NCBI RefSeq assembly: GCF_000170915.1
Contig: NZ_ABCT01000017.1
Coordinates: 1 to 55,374, forward strand
DNA from: Limnobacter sp. MED105
Lineage (GTDB): Bacteria; Pseudomonadota; Gammaproteobacteria; Burkholderiales; Burkholderiaceae_B
Direction of reading: 5' to 3'
DNA: 55,374 bases
In this document: piece after piece, positions 1 through 8,260 of the stretch
Position numbering within the stretch: the stretch's first letter is position 1
Layout: every line of letters starts with the position of its first letter
Position numbers and translations under genes: made by a program
The notes under the pieces: model-generated
The model's database searches: none
What the model was told of the DNA's origin: nothing
The model's input: only the letters and a program-made list of their open reading frames with translations

Positions 1-522
1 GCCTACTGGAACGGCAAAGAAATCAACCTGACCGAAGCCGACGTGATGGGCAAGTGGTCTGTATTCTTTTTCTACCCAGCCGACTTCACATTCGTGTGCC
101 CCACTGAGTTGGGCGACCTGGCTGACCAGTACGAAGAATTGAAAGCCATGGGCGTGGAAGTATTCTCAGTGTCTACCGACACCCACTTCACCCACAAAGC
201 TTGGGCCGACGCCACAGAAACAATCGGTAAAATCCGCTTCCCAATGATCGGTGACCCCACCGGCCAAATCACACGCAACTTCGGCGTGATGATTGAAGAA
301 GAAGGTTTGGCACTGCGCGGTACCTTCGTTCTCGACCCACAGGGCGTAATCAAGGTGATGGAAGTGCATGACCTGGGTATCGGCCGTGATGCATCTGAAC
401 TGAAGCGCAAGATTCAAGCCGCCCAATACATCGCCAAGAACCCCGGCCAGGCTTGCCCAGCCAAGTGGAAAGAAGGCGACGCAGCCTTGACTCCTTCACT
501 GGACCTGGTTGGCAAAATCTAA
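1..522 (+). CDS. ahpC: Alkyl hydroperoxide reductase subunit C (2-Cys peroxiredoxin), 5' partial
   Basis: Cytosolic peroxiredoxin that reduces H2O2 and organic hydroperoxides and is recycled by AhpF. The open frame runs in from the window edge, and 173 residues are visible. The peroxidatic cysteine lies in FVCPTE at visible residue 33 and the resolving cysteine in QACPAKW at residue 152. These match the spacing of the roughly 187-residue enterobacterial AhpC, so about 14 N-terminal residues are missing. ahpF follows 97 bp downstream on the same strand, the classical pairing. The promoter and any OxyR site lie outside the window. Confidence 0.97.
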   Translation, partial: AYWNGKEINLTEADVMGKWSVFFFYPADFTFVCPTELGDLADQYEELKAMGVEVFSVSTDTHFTHKAWADATETIGKIRFPMIGDPTGQITRNFGVMIEEEGLALRGTFVLDPQGVIKVMEVHDLGIGRDASELKRKIQAAQYIAKNPGQACPAKWKEGDAALTPSLDLVGKI

Positions 523-575
523 ATTCAAATTACCTTTGAATTGTTAGCAGTAAACCGCTCCCCACAAGGGAGCGG
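522..575 (+). other. Two hairpins between ahpC and ahpF
   Basis: AATTCAAA (522-529) pairs with TTTGAATT (535-542). A GC-rich 8-bp stem follows, CCGCTCCC (555-562) with GGGAGCGG (568-575) and loop CACAA. Neither stem is followed by a T-tract, so neither looks like a full terminator. A partial attenuator or an mRNA-processing element giving more ahpC than ahpF transcript is a plausible role, but that is inference. Confidence 0.5.
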
Positions 576-619
576 CCCCATGTTCAAAAACACCTGAAGA
601 ACATTCCTCGGAGTACCCC

Positions 620-2191
620 ATGCTCGACGCAAACATCAAACAACAACTGAAGACCTATCTGCAGATGCTGCGACACCCCATTGAATTGGTGGCCTCGCTG
701 GACAACAGCGAAAAAGCACGCGATATGGAACAGCTGGTGCAAGAAATCGCTGAGTGTTCAGACCGCGTGTCTGTGCGCCTGGACGGCGAGTACAACCTGC
801 GCCCTTCATTCTCGATTGCCAAGCAAGGCGAAGAAGGCCGTGTGCGTTTTGCCGGTTTGCCCATGGGACATGAATTTACCTCGCTTCTGCTGGGCCTGCT
901 GCATGTAGGCGGCCATCCACCCAAGGTGGAAGCAGATGTGATCGAACAGATCAAAGGCCTGCAAGCACCGGCCAATGGCGGTCATTTTGAAACCGTGATT
1001 TCGCTGAGCTGCCACAACTGCCCAGACGTAGTACAGGCATTCAACACCATTGCCGCATTGAACCCGGCGTTTAGCCACACCATGATTGATGGCGGCATGT
1101 TCCAGCCACTCGTGGAACAACGCAAGGTAATGGCTGTGCCCACCGTGTTTCAGGGCCAGCAGGGCAACAGCAATGAAAGCTTTGGCTCTGGCCGCATGAC
1201 GCTGGAAGAGATTGTTGCCAAGCTTGACACCGGCGCAGCAGAAAAAGACGCCGCCAAACTGAACGCCAAAGGTGAATTCGATGTGCTGATTGTAGGTGGT
1301 GGCCCTGCCGGTGCAGCCGCCGCAATTTATGCCGCACGCAAAGGCGTGAAAACTGGCGTGGTCACCGAGAAATTCGGTGGTCAGGTATTGGACACGCTCG
1401 GCATTGAAAACTTCATTTCAGTGAAAGAAACAGAAGGCCCCAAACTGGTGGCTGCACTGGAGCAACACGTCAAGGAATACGAGATCGACGTGATGAACCT
1501 GCAACGCGCAAAAGGCCTGCAAAAACTCGCCGACGGCAAAGTTGAAGTGGAGCTGGAAAACGGTGCCAAGCTGACCAGCAAAACCATTATTTTGAGCACC
1601 GGTGCACGCTGGCGCGAAATGAACGTACCCGGCGAAGCCGAGTACCGAAACAAGGGCGTGGCCTACTGCCCGCACTGCGATGGCCCCTTGTACAAAGGCA
1701 AGCGCGTGGCGGTGATTGGTGGTGGCAACAGCGGTGTAGAGGCCGCCATTGACTTGGCTGGCATTGTGAAAGAAGTGACCCTGTTTGAGTTCGACACCAA
1801 GCTGAAAGCAGACGCTGTGTTGCAGAAAAAACTGCACAGCCTGCCCAATGTGAAAGTGATCCTGAACGCGCTGACCACCGAGGTGAACGGCGACGGCACC
1901 AAGGTGTACGGCTTAAGCTACAAAGACCGCGCCACGGATGAAGTGAAGCAGGTTGAACTGGAAGGCATTTTTGTTCAAATCGGCTTGCTGCCCAACACCG
2001 ACTGGTTGAAAGGCACGCTGGAATTGAGCAAGCATGGTGAAATTGTGGTGGACCACAAAGGCCACACCAGCATGGAAGGCGTGTTTGCTGCAGGCGACTG
2101 CACCACTGCGCCTTACAAGCAGATCATCATCGCCATGGGCGAAGGCGCGAATGCTTCACTGGCGGCCTTTGATCATTTGATTCGTCAGTAA
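620..2191 (+). CDS. ahpF: Alkyl hydroperoxide reductase subunit F (NADH:AhpC disulfide reductase)
   Basis: FAD flavoprotein that passes electrons from NADH through its own disulfides to AhpC. The 523 residues match the usual length of about 520. The N-terminal tandem thioredoxin-like region carries CHNC (C131/C134). The FAD-binding GGGPAGAA is at about 226-233, the redox-active CPHC at C350/C353 and the NAD-binding GGGNSG at about 367-372. The ATG at 620 follows a CGGAG ribosome site. It lies downstream of ahpC and ends just before a strong terminator, so the two genes form a transcription unit. Confidence 0.97.
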   Translation: MLDANIKQQLKTYLQMLRHPIELVASLDNSEKARDMEQLVQEIAECSDRVSVRLDGEYNLRPSFSIAKQGEEGRVRFAGLPMGHEFTSLLLGLLHVGGHPPKVEADVIEQIKGLQAPANGGHFETVISLSCHNCPDVVQAFNTIAALNPAFSHTMIDGGMFQPLVEQRKVMAVPTVFQGQQGNSNESFGSGRMTLEEIVAKLDTGAAEKDAAKLNAKGEFDVLIVGGGPAGAAAAIYAARKGVKTGVVTEKFGGQVLDTLGIENFISVKETEGPKLVAALEQHVKEYEIDVMNLQRAKGLQKLADGKVEVELENGAKLTSKTIILSTGARWREMNVPGEAEYRNKGVAYCPHCDGPLYKGKRVAVIGGGNSGVEAAIDLAGIVKEVTLFEFDTKLKADAVLQKKLHSLPNVKVILNALTTEVNGDGTKVYGLSYKDRATDEVKQVELEGIFVQIGLLPNTDWLKGTLELSKHGEIVVDHKGHTSMEGVFAAGDCTTAPYKQIIIAMGEGANASLAAFDHLIRQ

Positions 2192-2210
2192 ATCAACCCG
2201 CCTCAAGAAA

Positions 2211-2241
2211 AAACCCGCTGGTTTCATCCAGCGGGTTTTTT
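2211..2241 (+). terminator. Rho-independent terminator after ahpF
   Basis: AACCCGCTGG (2212-2221) pairs perfectly with CCAGCGGGTT (2228-2237) across a 6-nt loop and is followed by a T run. An A run precedes the stem, so it can also act on the minus-strand DUF3325 gene whose stop is at 2241. Confidence 0.92.
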
Positions 2242-2564
2242 TATGCCTTGAATTCAATCGGCCAAATGACCTTCAACAAGCCCGGCCTGTTGGCCAACGC
2301 AAAGGCCACCGCCACAGCCGAACCAACCATCAACATGATCCAGACCAGTGCCGCAATGGAGGGCCGGTCAGCCACCAGGCACACCACCAGTGATACCAAC
2401 AAAGCACTGTAACCCAAGGCCTTGAGTATTGCTTTGGGTGGTTGGCTATCCGCCAGGGGGATCTGCTTCAGCTGGGCCCAATGCACATCCATGGACAAAG
2501 CCAGCCACGCCATGCCCACCAAGCTGAACAAAGCTGCCGCTATTAAATAAAGTGCTTCAGGCAT
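2241..2564 (-). CDS. DUF3325 family small inner-membrane protein
   Basis: 107-residue protein made almost entirely of hydrophobic helices (about 4-24, 47-64 and 68-92), with length and composition of the DUF3325 family. That family travels with PepSY-type membrane proteins and TonB-dependent siderophore receptors. Its ATG (2562-2564) overlaps the stop of the upstream PepSY gene by 8 bp, implying translational coupling, so I prefer this start over an upstream in-frame one. It is the last gene of a Fur-type operon. The molecular role is unknown; help in ferric-siderophore handling is inferred from context. Confidence 0.8.
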   Translation of the reverse strand: MPEALYLIAAALFSLVGMAWLALSMDVHWAQLKQIPLADSQPPKAILKALGYSALLVSLVVCLVADRPSIAALVWIMLMVGSAVAVAFALANRPGLLKVIWPIEFKA

Positions 2565-4251
2565 GGGCCACCTCGCCAAATCCGGAATGAGACTGCACAC
2601 CACGCTCGCGCCGCGCAAGTTTCAATGCAGCCCAACCGCTCACCAAGGCACACGCCATCAGACTTAGGTCAACACCAGCCACGGGCCAATAGGTATCTGT
2701 GAAGATTGTTTTGATCAAATGGTCGCCCGTGGTGGCCCAATTCAAGAGCACTGCGGAAATACTCAGCACCACAACACCCCAGCACTGCTCACGCCAGGCC
2801 GGGTTGAATAAACCAAGCGCAACGGGCGCACTGCGAACGTAAGCATGAACAAAGCTAAGGCCCCACACAGTCCAGAATGCAGCTTTTTCCCAATCGGCCT
2901 TGCCCAACATGTCGGGCGGTAGAATCCGATTCATCACCAGCATGCCAACTGCGGCCATCACCATGCCAGTCACTGTGGTCACGGCCAATGAATCGACCAC
3001 ACGGCTTCCGTTGCTCCCACTTTTCGCATGTTGGGATTTTCGTTTTTCAACGAAGAAAATAAAACCGGTTGCAATACACACCGCACCGAGCAAGCCGCCC
3101 AACACATACAGCCAACGCAAGAACCAGTGTTCAAAATGCTGCAAATGCAAGCCAGTCAAAAATTCATTCACCTCTGAAACAGGGGTACGCGGAGGGTCTT
3201 CACTGAGCACTTCGCCTGTGCTGGTTTTGAAGTGAATGCCCTCGCCCACCAGTGCCACCCGGTCACTGCCAGCGCGGTAAATACTCACATAACTGTTGGC
3301 ATCGCCGACATGGTGCATCACCAAAAAGCCGACTTCACCTGCCATGTCGCGCGCTGCCCAACGGCGTTTGGCCTCCTCCACCATGGCATCCACACTGCTC
3401 ATGGGTCCGGGCACACCTGCTGCATCATGCGGCAAACCGGTTGCGGCCGCCTCGTGAATTTCATGCTGCTTGTGCAGGGGATCAAGCAAGGTGCTGGTCA
3501 CCGGCAGAAAGTAAAAACTTGCAAAAATTACTAAGCCGGTGAATGCAAAAAAGAAATGGAATGGCAGGGCCACAACACCCGTCAGATTGTGCAAATCCAG
3601 GCTGGCACGTTGTGTTCGCTTCCAGGGCCGGAACGTGAAAAACTCGCGGAATACCTTGCGGTGCATGATGACACCGGTGACCAAAGCAGCAAGCATCATC
3701 AACGCCGCAAGGCCTACAATCCAGATCCCCAGATTTTTCCACTTCAACTGCAAGCTGTAGTGCATGGGGTAAAACCAGTGACTGCCAATTTTCAGTTTGT
3801 CATCAGGCAACACCGCACCGGTTCTGGGGTCCAGGGTCACGTTCTTGTGAATGTGGTTGTGGTCTTCCGGGTTTTTCGCCAAGGGCACGCCATAGCCCAC
3901 ACCAGCCGCCAACACGGGGTCGCGGTGGGTCACATAAGCCCAATATTCATCCACCGGCAATTCAGTGCGCGGGGTCATCTCGCCCTTGGCCGGGTCGTGC
4001 AGCCTGGGCATGTTGGTGGCATAGTCCACCTCATCGGGTTCCAGTTGCTGCAAAGCAGGCAACAGTACCTTGTCAAACGAAGGCATGGGCTGCGCGTCGA
4101 ACCGCGTTTCGGGAATCGCCCATCGGTCAATTTCCCGATCAAACACCGACAGAGATCCAAAGAAAAAACAGACCATCAATACAAAGCCCAACACCAAACC
4201 AAACCAGGTATGAACCCAGGTCATGGACAATCGAAAATTACTGAACACCAA
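2557..4251 (-). CDS. PepSY-associated transmembrane (PepSY_TM) protein, iron-assimilation type
   Basis: 564-residue inner-membrane protein. An N-terminal helix (about 14-34) is followed by a large periplasmic PepSY-type section, further helices near 178-198, 226-250 and 380-400, and a C-terminal block of four hydrophobic segments. His residues flanking helices (for example MHRK and HNLTG near 195-222) are typical of the family and may bind haem. The best studied relative is FpvG of Pseudomonas aeruginosa, which acts in reductive release of iron from pyoverdine. Here it sits between DUF3649 (9-bp gap) and DUF3325 (8-bp overlap) genes. No TonB-dependent receptor is adjacent in this window. Confidence 0.85.
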   Translation of the reverse strand: MVFSNFRLSMTWVHTWFGLVLGFVLMVCFFFGSLSVFDREIDRWAIPETRFDAQPMPSFDKVLLPALQQLEPDEVDYATNMPRLHDPAKGEMTPRTELPVDEYWAYVTHRDPVLAAGVGYGVPLAKNPEDHNHIHKNVTLDPRTGAVLPDDKLKIGSHWFYPMHYSLQLKWKNLGIWIVGLAALMMLAALVTGVIMHRKVFREFFTFRPWKRTQRASLDLHNLTGVVALPFHFFFAFTGLVIFASFYFLPVTSTLLDPLHKQHEIHEAAATGLPHDAAGVPGPMSSVDAMVEEAKRRWAARDMAGEVGFLVMHHVGDANSYVSIYRAGSDRVALVGEGIHFKTSTGEVLSEDPPRTPVSEVNEFLTGLHLQHFEHWFLRWLYVLGGLLGAVCIATGFIFFVEKRKSQHAKSGSNGSRVVDSLAVTTVTGMVMAAVGMLVMNRILPPDMLGKADWEKAAFWTVWGLSFVHAYVRSAPVALGLFNPAWREQCWGVVVLSISAVLLNWATTGDHLIKTIFTDTYWPVAGVDLSLMACALVSGWAALKLARRERGVQSHSGFGEVAHA

Positions 4252-4260
4252 CGTTCCCCT

Positions 4261-4560
4261 TCAAGACAACATGTTTTGTTGAACCAACCAGGCCGACAGC
4301 GTCATCAACCCGCCGCCACCCGCCAGCACAGCCCACACACGGGCCACACTGGTGCTGGCAAAAGCCCACAGGAACACACATAGAAAAACCAGAAAAGCCA
4401 GCATCAAGACACCGGTTTCAGCTTCATGAAAATCAACGCCGAGGAAAGCCAAACCTGCAATGCCCAAAGATGCAAAACCCCAGGTAAATACATAGCCACC
4501 CACTAGCGCTGACAAAATCCGATTGATTACCCAGTAGTTCGTACTGCCGACCTTATTCAT
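4261..4560 (-). CDS. DUF3649 family membrane protein
   Basis: 99-residue protein with three predicted membrane helices, resembling DUF3649 proteins, the small partners that precede PepSY_TM genes in siderophore loci. I chose the ATG at 4560. A GTG at 4575 would add five residues, but neither start has a strong ribosome site, and the predicted transcript start near 4587 leaves a short leader. It is the first gene of the three-gene operon under the Fur-type promoter at 4590-4622. Confidence 0.78.
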   Translation of the reverse strand: MNKVGSTNYWVINRILSALVGGYVFTWGFASLGIAGLAFLGVDFHEAETGVLMLAFLVFLCVFLWAFASTSVARVWAVLAGGGGLMTLSAWLVQQNMLS

Positions 4561-4589
4561 ACGCAAAACACTCACGCTTTTTAATGAAC

Positions 4590-4622
4590 AGTAATGATAA
4601 TTATTCTTACTTATTTAATCAA
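4590..4622 (-). promoter_or_regulatory. Promoter overlapped by a Fur box for the DUF3649-PepSY-DUF3325 operon
   Basis: Read on the minus strand, TTGATT (4617-4622) and TATCAT (4594-4599) are separated by exactly 17 bp. A 19-bp Fur-type site at 4590-4608 matches the GATAATGATAATCATTATC consensus at 14 positions and covers the -10 element. Fur repression under iron sufficiency follows from established knowledge of such sites. The divergent gene at 4694 could share it. Confidence 0.82.
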
Positions 4623-4693
4623 TTGCTCATTCGATTTAATTTGGCTATCGATCTGCTACGATCAAGCACTTGTAGTTCACCGTTGCAATAAAC

Positions 4694-5278
4694 ATGTCCA
4701 TGTCCAAAGTCAAAACCGGCGTATTCCTGATGCTTTTGGCCAGCCCTTCCCTGCAAGCCCAAACCCCAAGCCCTGTGCAGGTTGAAGAAGGCGAACTGCG
4801 CACCTGTTTGCAGTTTGAACAACAGGGCTTGAAACGATTCAACTCGCTGGAACAGCGGGCCAGCGACTTGCGTGGCAGCGAAAGGCTTTTGAACGAACGG
4901 CGCGTTGCCCTGCAAAACCAAAAAGCAAAACTTGATGCAGGTAAACCCGACAAAAACGCTGTCAGTAATTTCAATGAAGCGGTGAACACCTTCAATCTGC
5001 AAGCAGACCAGTTGAATGCCGACAAAGCCGAATTCGAGAAAGAGTCCAGTACCTATGACAACTGGGTCAGCAACACCTTGAAACCTGCCTGCAACAAAGT
5101 TGTCAACAAACCTGTGAATCCCGTAACTTCGTATTACGCTTGTGGCTTTAATGGCACTCAGCCATTGGCCGATGTACCCCACTGCAAAACCCTGCCCAAA
5201 CTGGATGTGTTAAAGGACTGCATTCAAAAAGCCGGCTCAAAAGCCAAGGCTCAAGAAAGCTGTCCACCGAATTACTAG
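4694..5278 (+). CDS. Secreted coiled-coil protein of unknown function
   Basis: 194 residues. A signal peptide (about 1-22, cleavage after LQA) is followed by a charged helical region at about 45-125, rich in Glu, Lys, Gln and Asn and predicted to form a coiled coil. The C-terminal third contains Cys residues in KPACNK, YYACGF, PHCKT, LKDCIQ and ESCPP, which suggests a periplasmic disulfide-bonded tail. I do not recognise the family. It is divergent from the Fur-regulated cassette, and its upstream region includes the Fur box about 90 bp before the ATG, so iron control is possible but unproven. Confidence 0.75.
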   Translation: MSMSKVKTGVFLMLLASPSLQAQTPSPVQVEEGELRTCLQFEQQGLKRFNSLEQRASDLRGSERLLNERRVALQNQKAKLDAGKPDKNAVSNFNEAVNTFNLQADQLNADKAEFEKESSTYDNWVSNTLKPACNKVVNKPVNPVTSYYACGFNGTQPLADVPHCKTLPKLDVLKDCIQKAGSKAKAQESCPPNY

Positions 5279-5331
5279 TAAAACGTTGATAGGGTTTGTG
5301 CATTTTTCCCACACCTCACCCGAATCGCAGT

Positions 5332-7257
5332 ATGAGCATCAACACCCTTTTGGCTGGCCCAGTGTTGCGTCGCATGCAAAGCGAACGAATCACTTTGTGG
5401 CTGGCAACGTCCCGGCCGGTGCAGTGGCGGCTTGCCCTGTTCCCGGGCAAACACGATTCCCAAGTGCATGAAATTCGCGGACATTGCCGTGAATTGAAAG
5501 TGGCAGAGCGCTATTACATTTACCTAATCGATCTGCCCTTGAACATGCCGCTACCCACTGACACCTGGGTGGGCTATGAACTCAGCTACAAACACGGTGC
5601 GGATGGCGAATGGATCAACCTGACCCAGGAAGTACCGCACCTGCTTTACCCCGGCAGAAGCACGCTGGGATTTGTCATTCAAAGCCAGATTCGCAGCGTG
5701 TTGCATGGTTCGTGCAGAAAGCCGCACTACGCCCGCAAAGAAGGCAGCTCGGCCGGCGATGGCCTGGTTCGGGCTGACCAGCACCTGCTGGAACTGGCCG
5801 CCACACCGACCGAATGGCCAGCACTGCTGATGATGGGTGGCGATCAAATTTACACCGACGATGTGGCGGGCCCTATGCTGGTGGCCATACACCGCTTGCT
5901 GAACGAATTAAATTCGCCCGCAGAGCCTTTGCCCGGCACCAAACTGGACAATAGCGATACCCTGCATCGCGAGCAGCCACACTATTACACCCGCGACCAA
6001 CTGTTGCCAAAAACCAAGGCCAACAAAGACATTCGCACCGTGCTGTTTACGGGTGTAAAAAAACCGGTATTCACCACCGACAGCGCTCGAAATCACCTGA
6101 TATCCCTGTCCGAAGTCATGGCCATGTACCTCTTGGTTTGGTCGCCCATTCCGTGGCGCTACACCGAGATGACCATTCCTGTTGATGTGCCTACCGAGTT
6201 CGCGGAACGCTATGAGGCACAACTGGAAGCCATGGAGGAATTCGTCGCCGAACTGGACTGTGTGCACCGCTTGATGGCACACATTCCGGTGGCCATGATG
6301 TTCGACGACCACGACATCACCGACGACTGGAACCTGAGTGCAGAGTGGGAAGAAACCGCTTACGGAGAACCATTTTCCCGCCGCATCATCGGCAACGCGC
6401 TGGTGGCTTATCTGGTGTGCCAGGCCTGGGGCAATGCACCGGAAAATTTTTCTGATGACATGATGGCCCGCTGCGACGAGGCCCTCCAGTTGCCAGGCGA
6501 AGAAGCACATGAAGAACTGATTTCCGAGCTGATTGCCTTTCGCGGCTGGCAATACAAATGGAACACTCAACCCGCACTGATGGTGGTCGACACCCGCACC
6601 AATCGATGGCGTGCGGAGTTCAACCCGGCGCACCCCTCTGGTTTGATGGATTGGGAATCACTCTCTGAGCTACAACAAAGATTGTTGGGACACGATGCAG
6701 TGTTGCTGGTGTCCCCGGCTCCCATATTTGGCGTCAAGTTGATTGAAACCATACAAAAAGTGTTCACCTGGTTTGGCAAACCCTTGATGGTAGATGCCGA
6801 AAACTGGATGGCCCACCGCGGTGCTGCCAACACCTTGCTGAACCTGTTTCGTCACGGCAAAACTCCCCAAAATTTTGTCATTCTTTCTGGCGATGTTCAC
6901 TACTCATTCGCTTATGAAGTGGAACTTCGCAGCAAGAAAAACAGCCCCAATATCTGGCAAATCACCAGCAGTGGTTTTCGAAATGAGTTTCCACGCAAAC
7001 TGCTCGATATTCTCGACCGCATGAATCGCTGGCTGTACGCCCCCTGGTCGCCTTTGAACTGGTTCACCAAGCGCCGAAAAATGCGCATCGTGCCGCGCAA
7101 GCCCGACCATGGCAGCCGTGGTGAGCGGCTGGTCAATGGCAGCGGAGTCGGTTTACTGACACTCGACACCGCCGGTGCGCCACTCAAAATTACACAGCTA
7201 CTGGCCGATGGAGACACCATCGAGTTTCGCAAACGCATGGAAGACGAAGCGCACTGA
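5332..7257 (+). CDS. PhoD-like / alkaline phosphatase D family metallophosphatase
   Basis: 641-residue protein with the PhoD-type metallophosphatase core: DQIYTDD at 171-177, FDDHDITDDW at 324-333 and SGDVHYSF at 519-526 supply the metal-binding Asp and His residues. There is no signal peptide, unlike classical secreted PhoD, so it is probably a cytoplasmic or peripheral member acting on an unknown phosphomono- or diester. I chose the ATG at 5332 over a TTG 36 bp upstream. The C-terminal region (about 560-600) is basic. It stands alone between the coiled-coil protein and a DMT transporter. Confidence 0.85.
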   Translation: MSINTLLAGPVLRRMQSERITLWLATSRPVQWRLALFPGKHDSQVHEIRGHCRELKVAERYYIYLIDLPLNMPLPTDTWVGYELSYKHGADGEWINLTQEVPHLLYPGRSTLGFVIQSQIRSVLHGSCRKPHYARKEGSSAGDGLVRADQHLLELAATPTEWPALLMMGGDQIYTDDVAGPMLVAIHRLLNELNSPAEPLPGTKLDNSDTLHREQPHYYTRDQLLPKTKANKDIRTVLFTGVKKPVFTTDSARNHLISLSEVMAMYLLVWSPIPWRYTEMTIPVDVPTEFAERYEAQLEAMEEFVAELDCVHRLMAHIPVAMMFDDHDITDDWNLSAEWEETAYGEPFSRRIIGNALVAYLVCQAWGNAPENFSDDMMARCDEALQLPGEEAHEELISELIAFRGWQYKWNTQPALMVVDTRTNRWRAEFNPAHPSGLMDWESLSELQQRLLGHDAVLLVSPAPIFGVKLIETIQKVFTWFGKPLMVDAENWMAHRGAANTLLNLFRHGKTPQNFVILSGDVHYSFAYEVELRSKKNSPNIWQITSSGFRNEFPRKLLDILDRMNRWLYAPWSPLNWFTKRRKMRIVPRKPDHGSRGERLVNGSGVGLLTLDTAGAPLKITQLLADGDTIEFRKRMEDEAH

Positions 7258-7361
7258 TCTGACATCAAACTATGAATTGTTGGGGGAATTCAACCCAGCA
7301 CCATCACGCGTCGCGCTATTTTAAGCATACTTGCGCATTCACTCACCACCTGCTGAAAACC

Positions 7362-8252
7362 ATGAGTCAAGCCAGTGCGCTGCGATTGTTGTTGCTGTCC
7401 ATGATCTGGGGCTCATCCTTCGTGTTTTACAAAATTGCAGCAGCCGACATGGCCCCCGCCTTCATGGCTGCTCTTCGGGTGGCGTTTGGCGCACTTTTTC
7501 TGGGTGGGCTTTTTGCGCTAACTCGCAAGCAAACCCAGGTTGCAAAGCGCTGGAAGTTAATTGCTGTGATTGCCGTATTTGCCTCCGCCTTGCCTTTCAC
7601 CTTGGTGGCCTATGCTTCGTTCACGGTCACCGCGTCGGTGCTGGTCATCATTAACGCCACCGCCCCGATTTGGGCTGCGCTCGTTGCCTTGGTGTGGACC
7701 CGTGCAGTGCCCTCACCCATGGCTTTGCTTGGCCTTGTTCTCGGCCTGTTGGGTGTGGCCATTATTGTGGGCTTTGACGCAGCAACCCTGAACACGGAAG
7801 GTACCGGGTTGGGAGTGGCGGCTGCCCTTGCAGCCGCAGCCTGTTATGGCATTGCAACCAATATGGCCAAATACCTGGGCAGTGACATTGACCCGCTGAC
7901 CAATGCCTTTGGTTGCTTGCTGATGGGCTCTTTTATACTGCTGCCCTTTGTGCCGTTCAATCTGCCAGAGCAAATGCCCGCCATGAGCAGTTGGTTGGCC
8001 ATTCTGGGAGTGGGCGTGTTGTGCAGCGGCGTGGCGTACCTTCTTTACTTCAGGCTGGTGATGGACATAGGGCCTACCTCAGCACTTACCGTGACCTTTC
8101 TAACCCCGGTGTTCGGCGTGCTGTGGGGCAATCTGTTTCTGGGCGAAACGGTGGGTTGGCACACTTTGATTGGCGGGCTTGTGGTGTTGGCCGGCACTGC
8201 GCTGGCGGCAGTGTACGGCCTGCAAAAAACCGATGCTGTGCAAGTGGATTGA
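7362..8252 (+). CDS. EamA / DMT-superfamily transporter (RhaT/YdcZ-like exporter)
   Basis: 296-residue inner-membrane protein with ten hydrophobic helices in two EamA repeats. It opens with the family's typical LLSMIWGSSFVFYKIA and has the second-repeat signature GVAYLLYFRLVMDIGPTSA. Members export amino acids, metabolites or drugs; the substrate cannot be read from sequence. An upstream in-frame ATG at 7272 would add 30 His-rich, non-conserved residues, so I placed the start at 7362. It is convergent with the TadG-like gene (stop at 8261). Confidence 0.88.
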   Translation: MSQASALRLLLLSMIWGSSFVFYKIAAADMAPAFMAALRVAFGALFLGGLFALTRKQTQVAKRWKLIAVIAVFASALPFTLVAYASFTVTASVLVIINATAPIWAALVALVWTRAVPSPMALLGLVLGLLGVAIIVGFDAATLNTEGTGLGVAAALAAAACYGIATNMAKYLGSDIDPLTNAFGCLLMGSFILLPFVPFNLPEQMPAMSSWLAILGVGVLCSGVAYLLYFRLVMDIGPTSALTVTFLTPVFGVLWGNLFLGETVGWHTLIGGLVVLAGTALAAVYGLQKTDAVQVD

Positions 8253-8260
8253 ACGTTCCG

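Noticed and set aside
4694-5278. TonB-dependent receptor partner for the PepSY cassette
   Set aside because: The divergent gene is too short and lacks TonB box, plug and barrel features. It is a coiled-coil protein instead.
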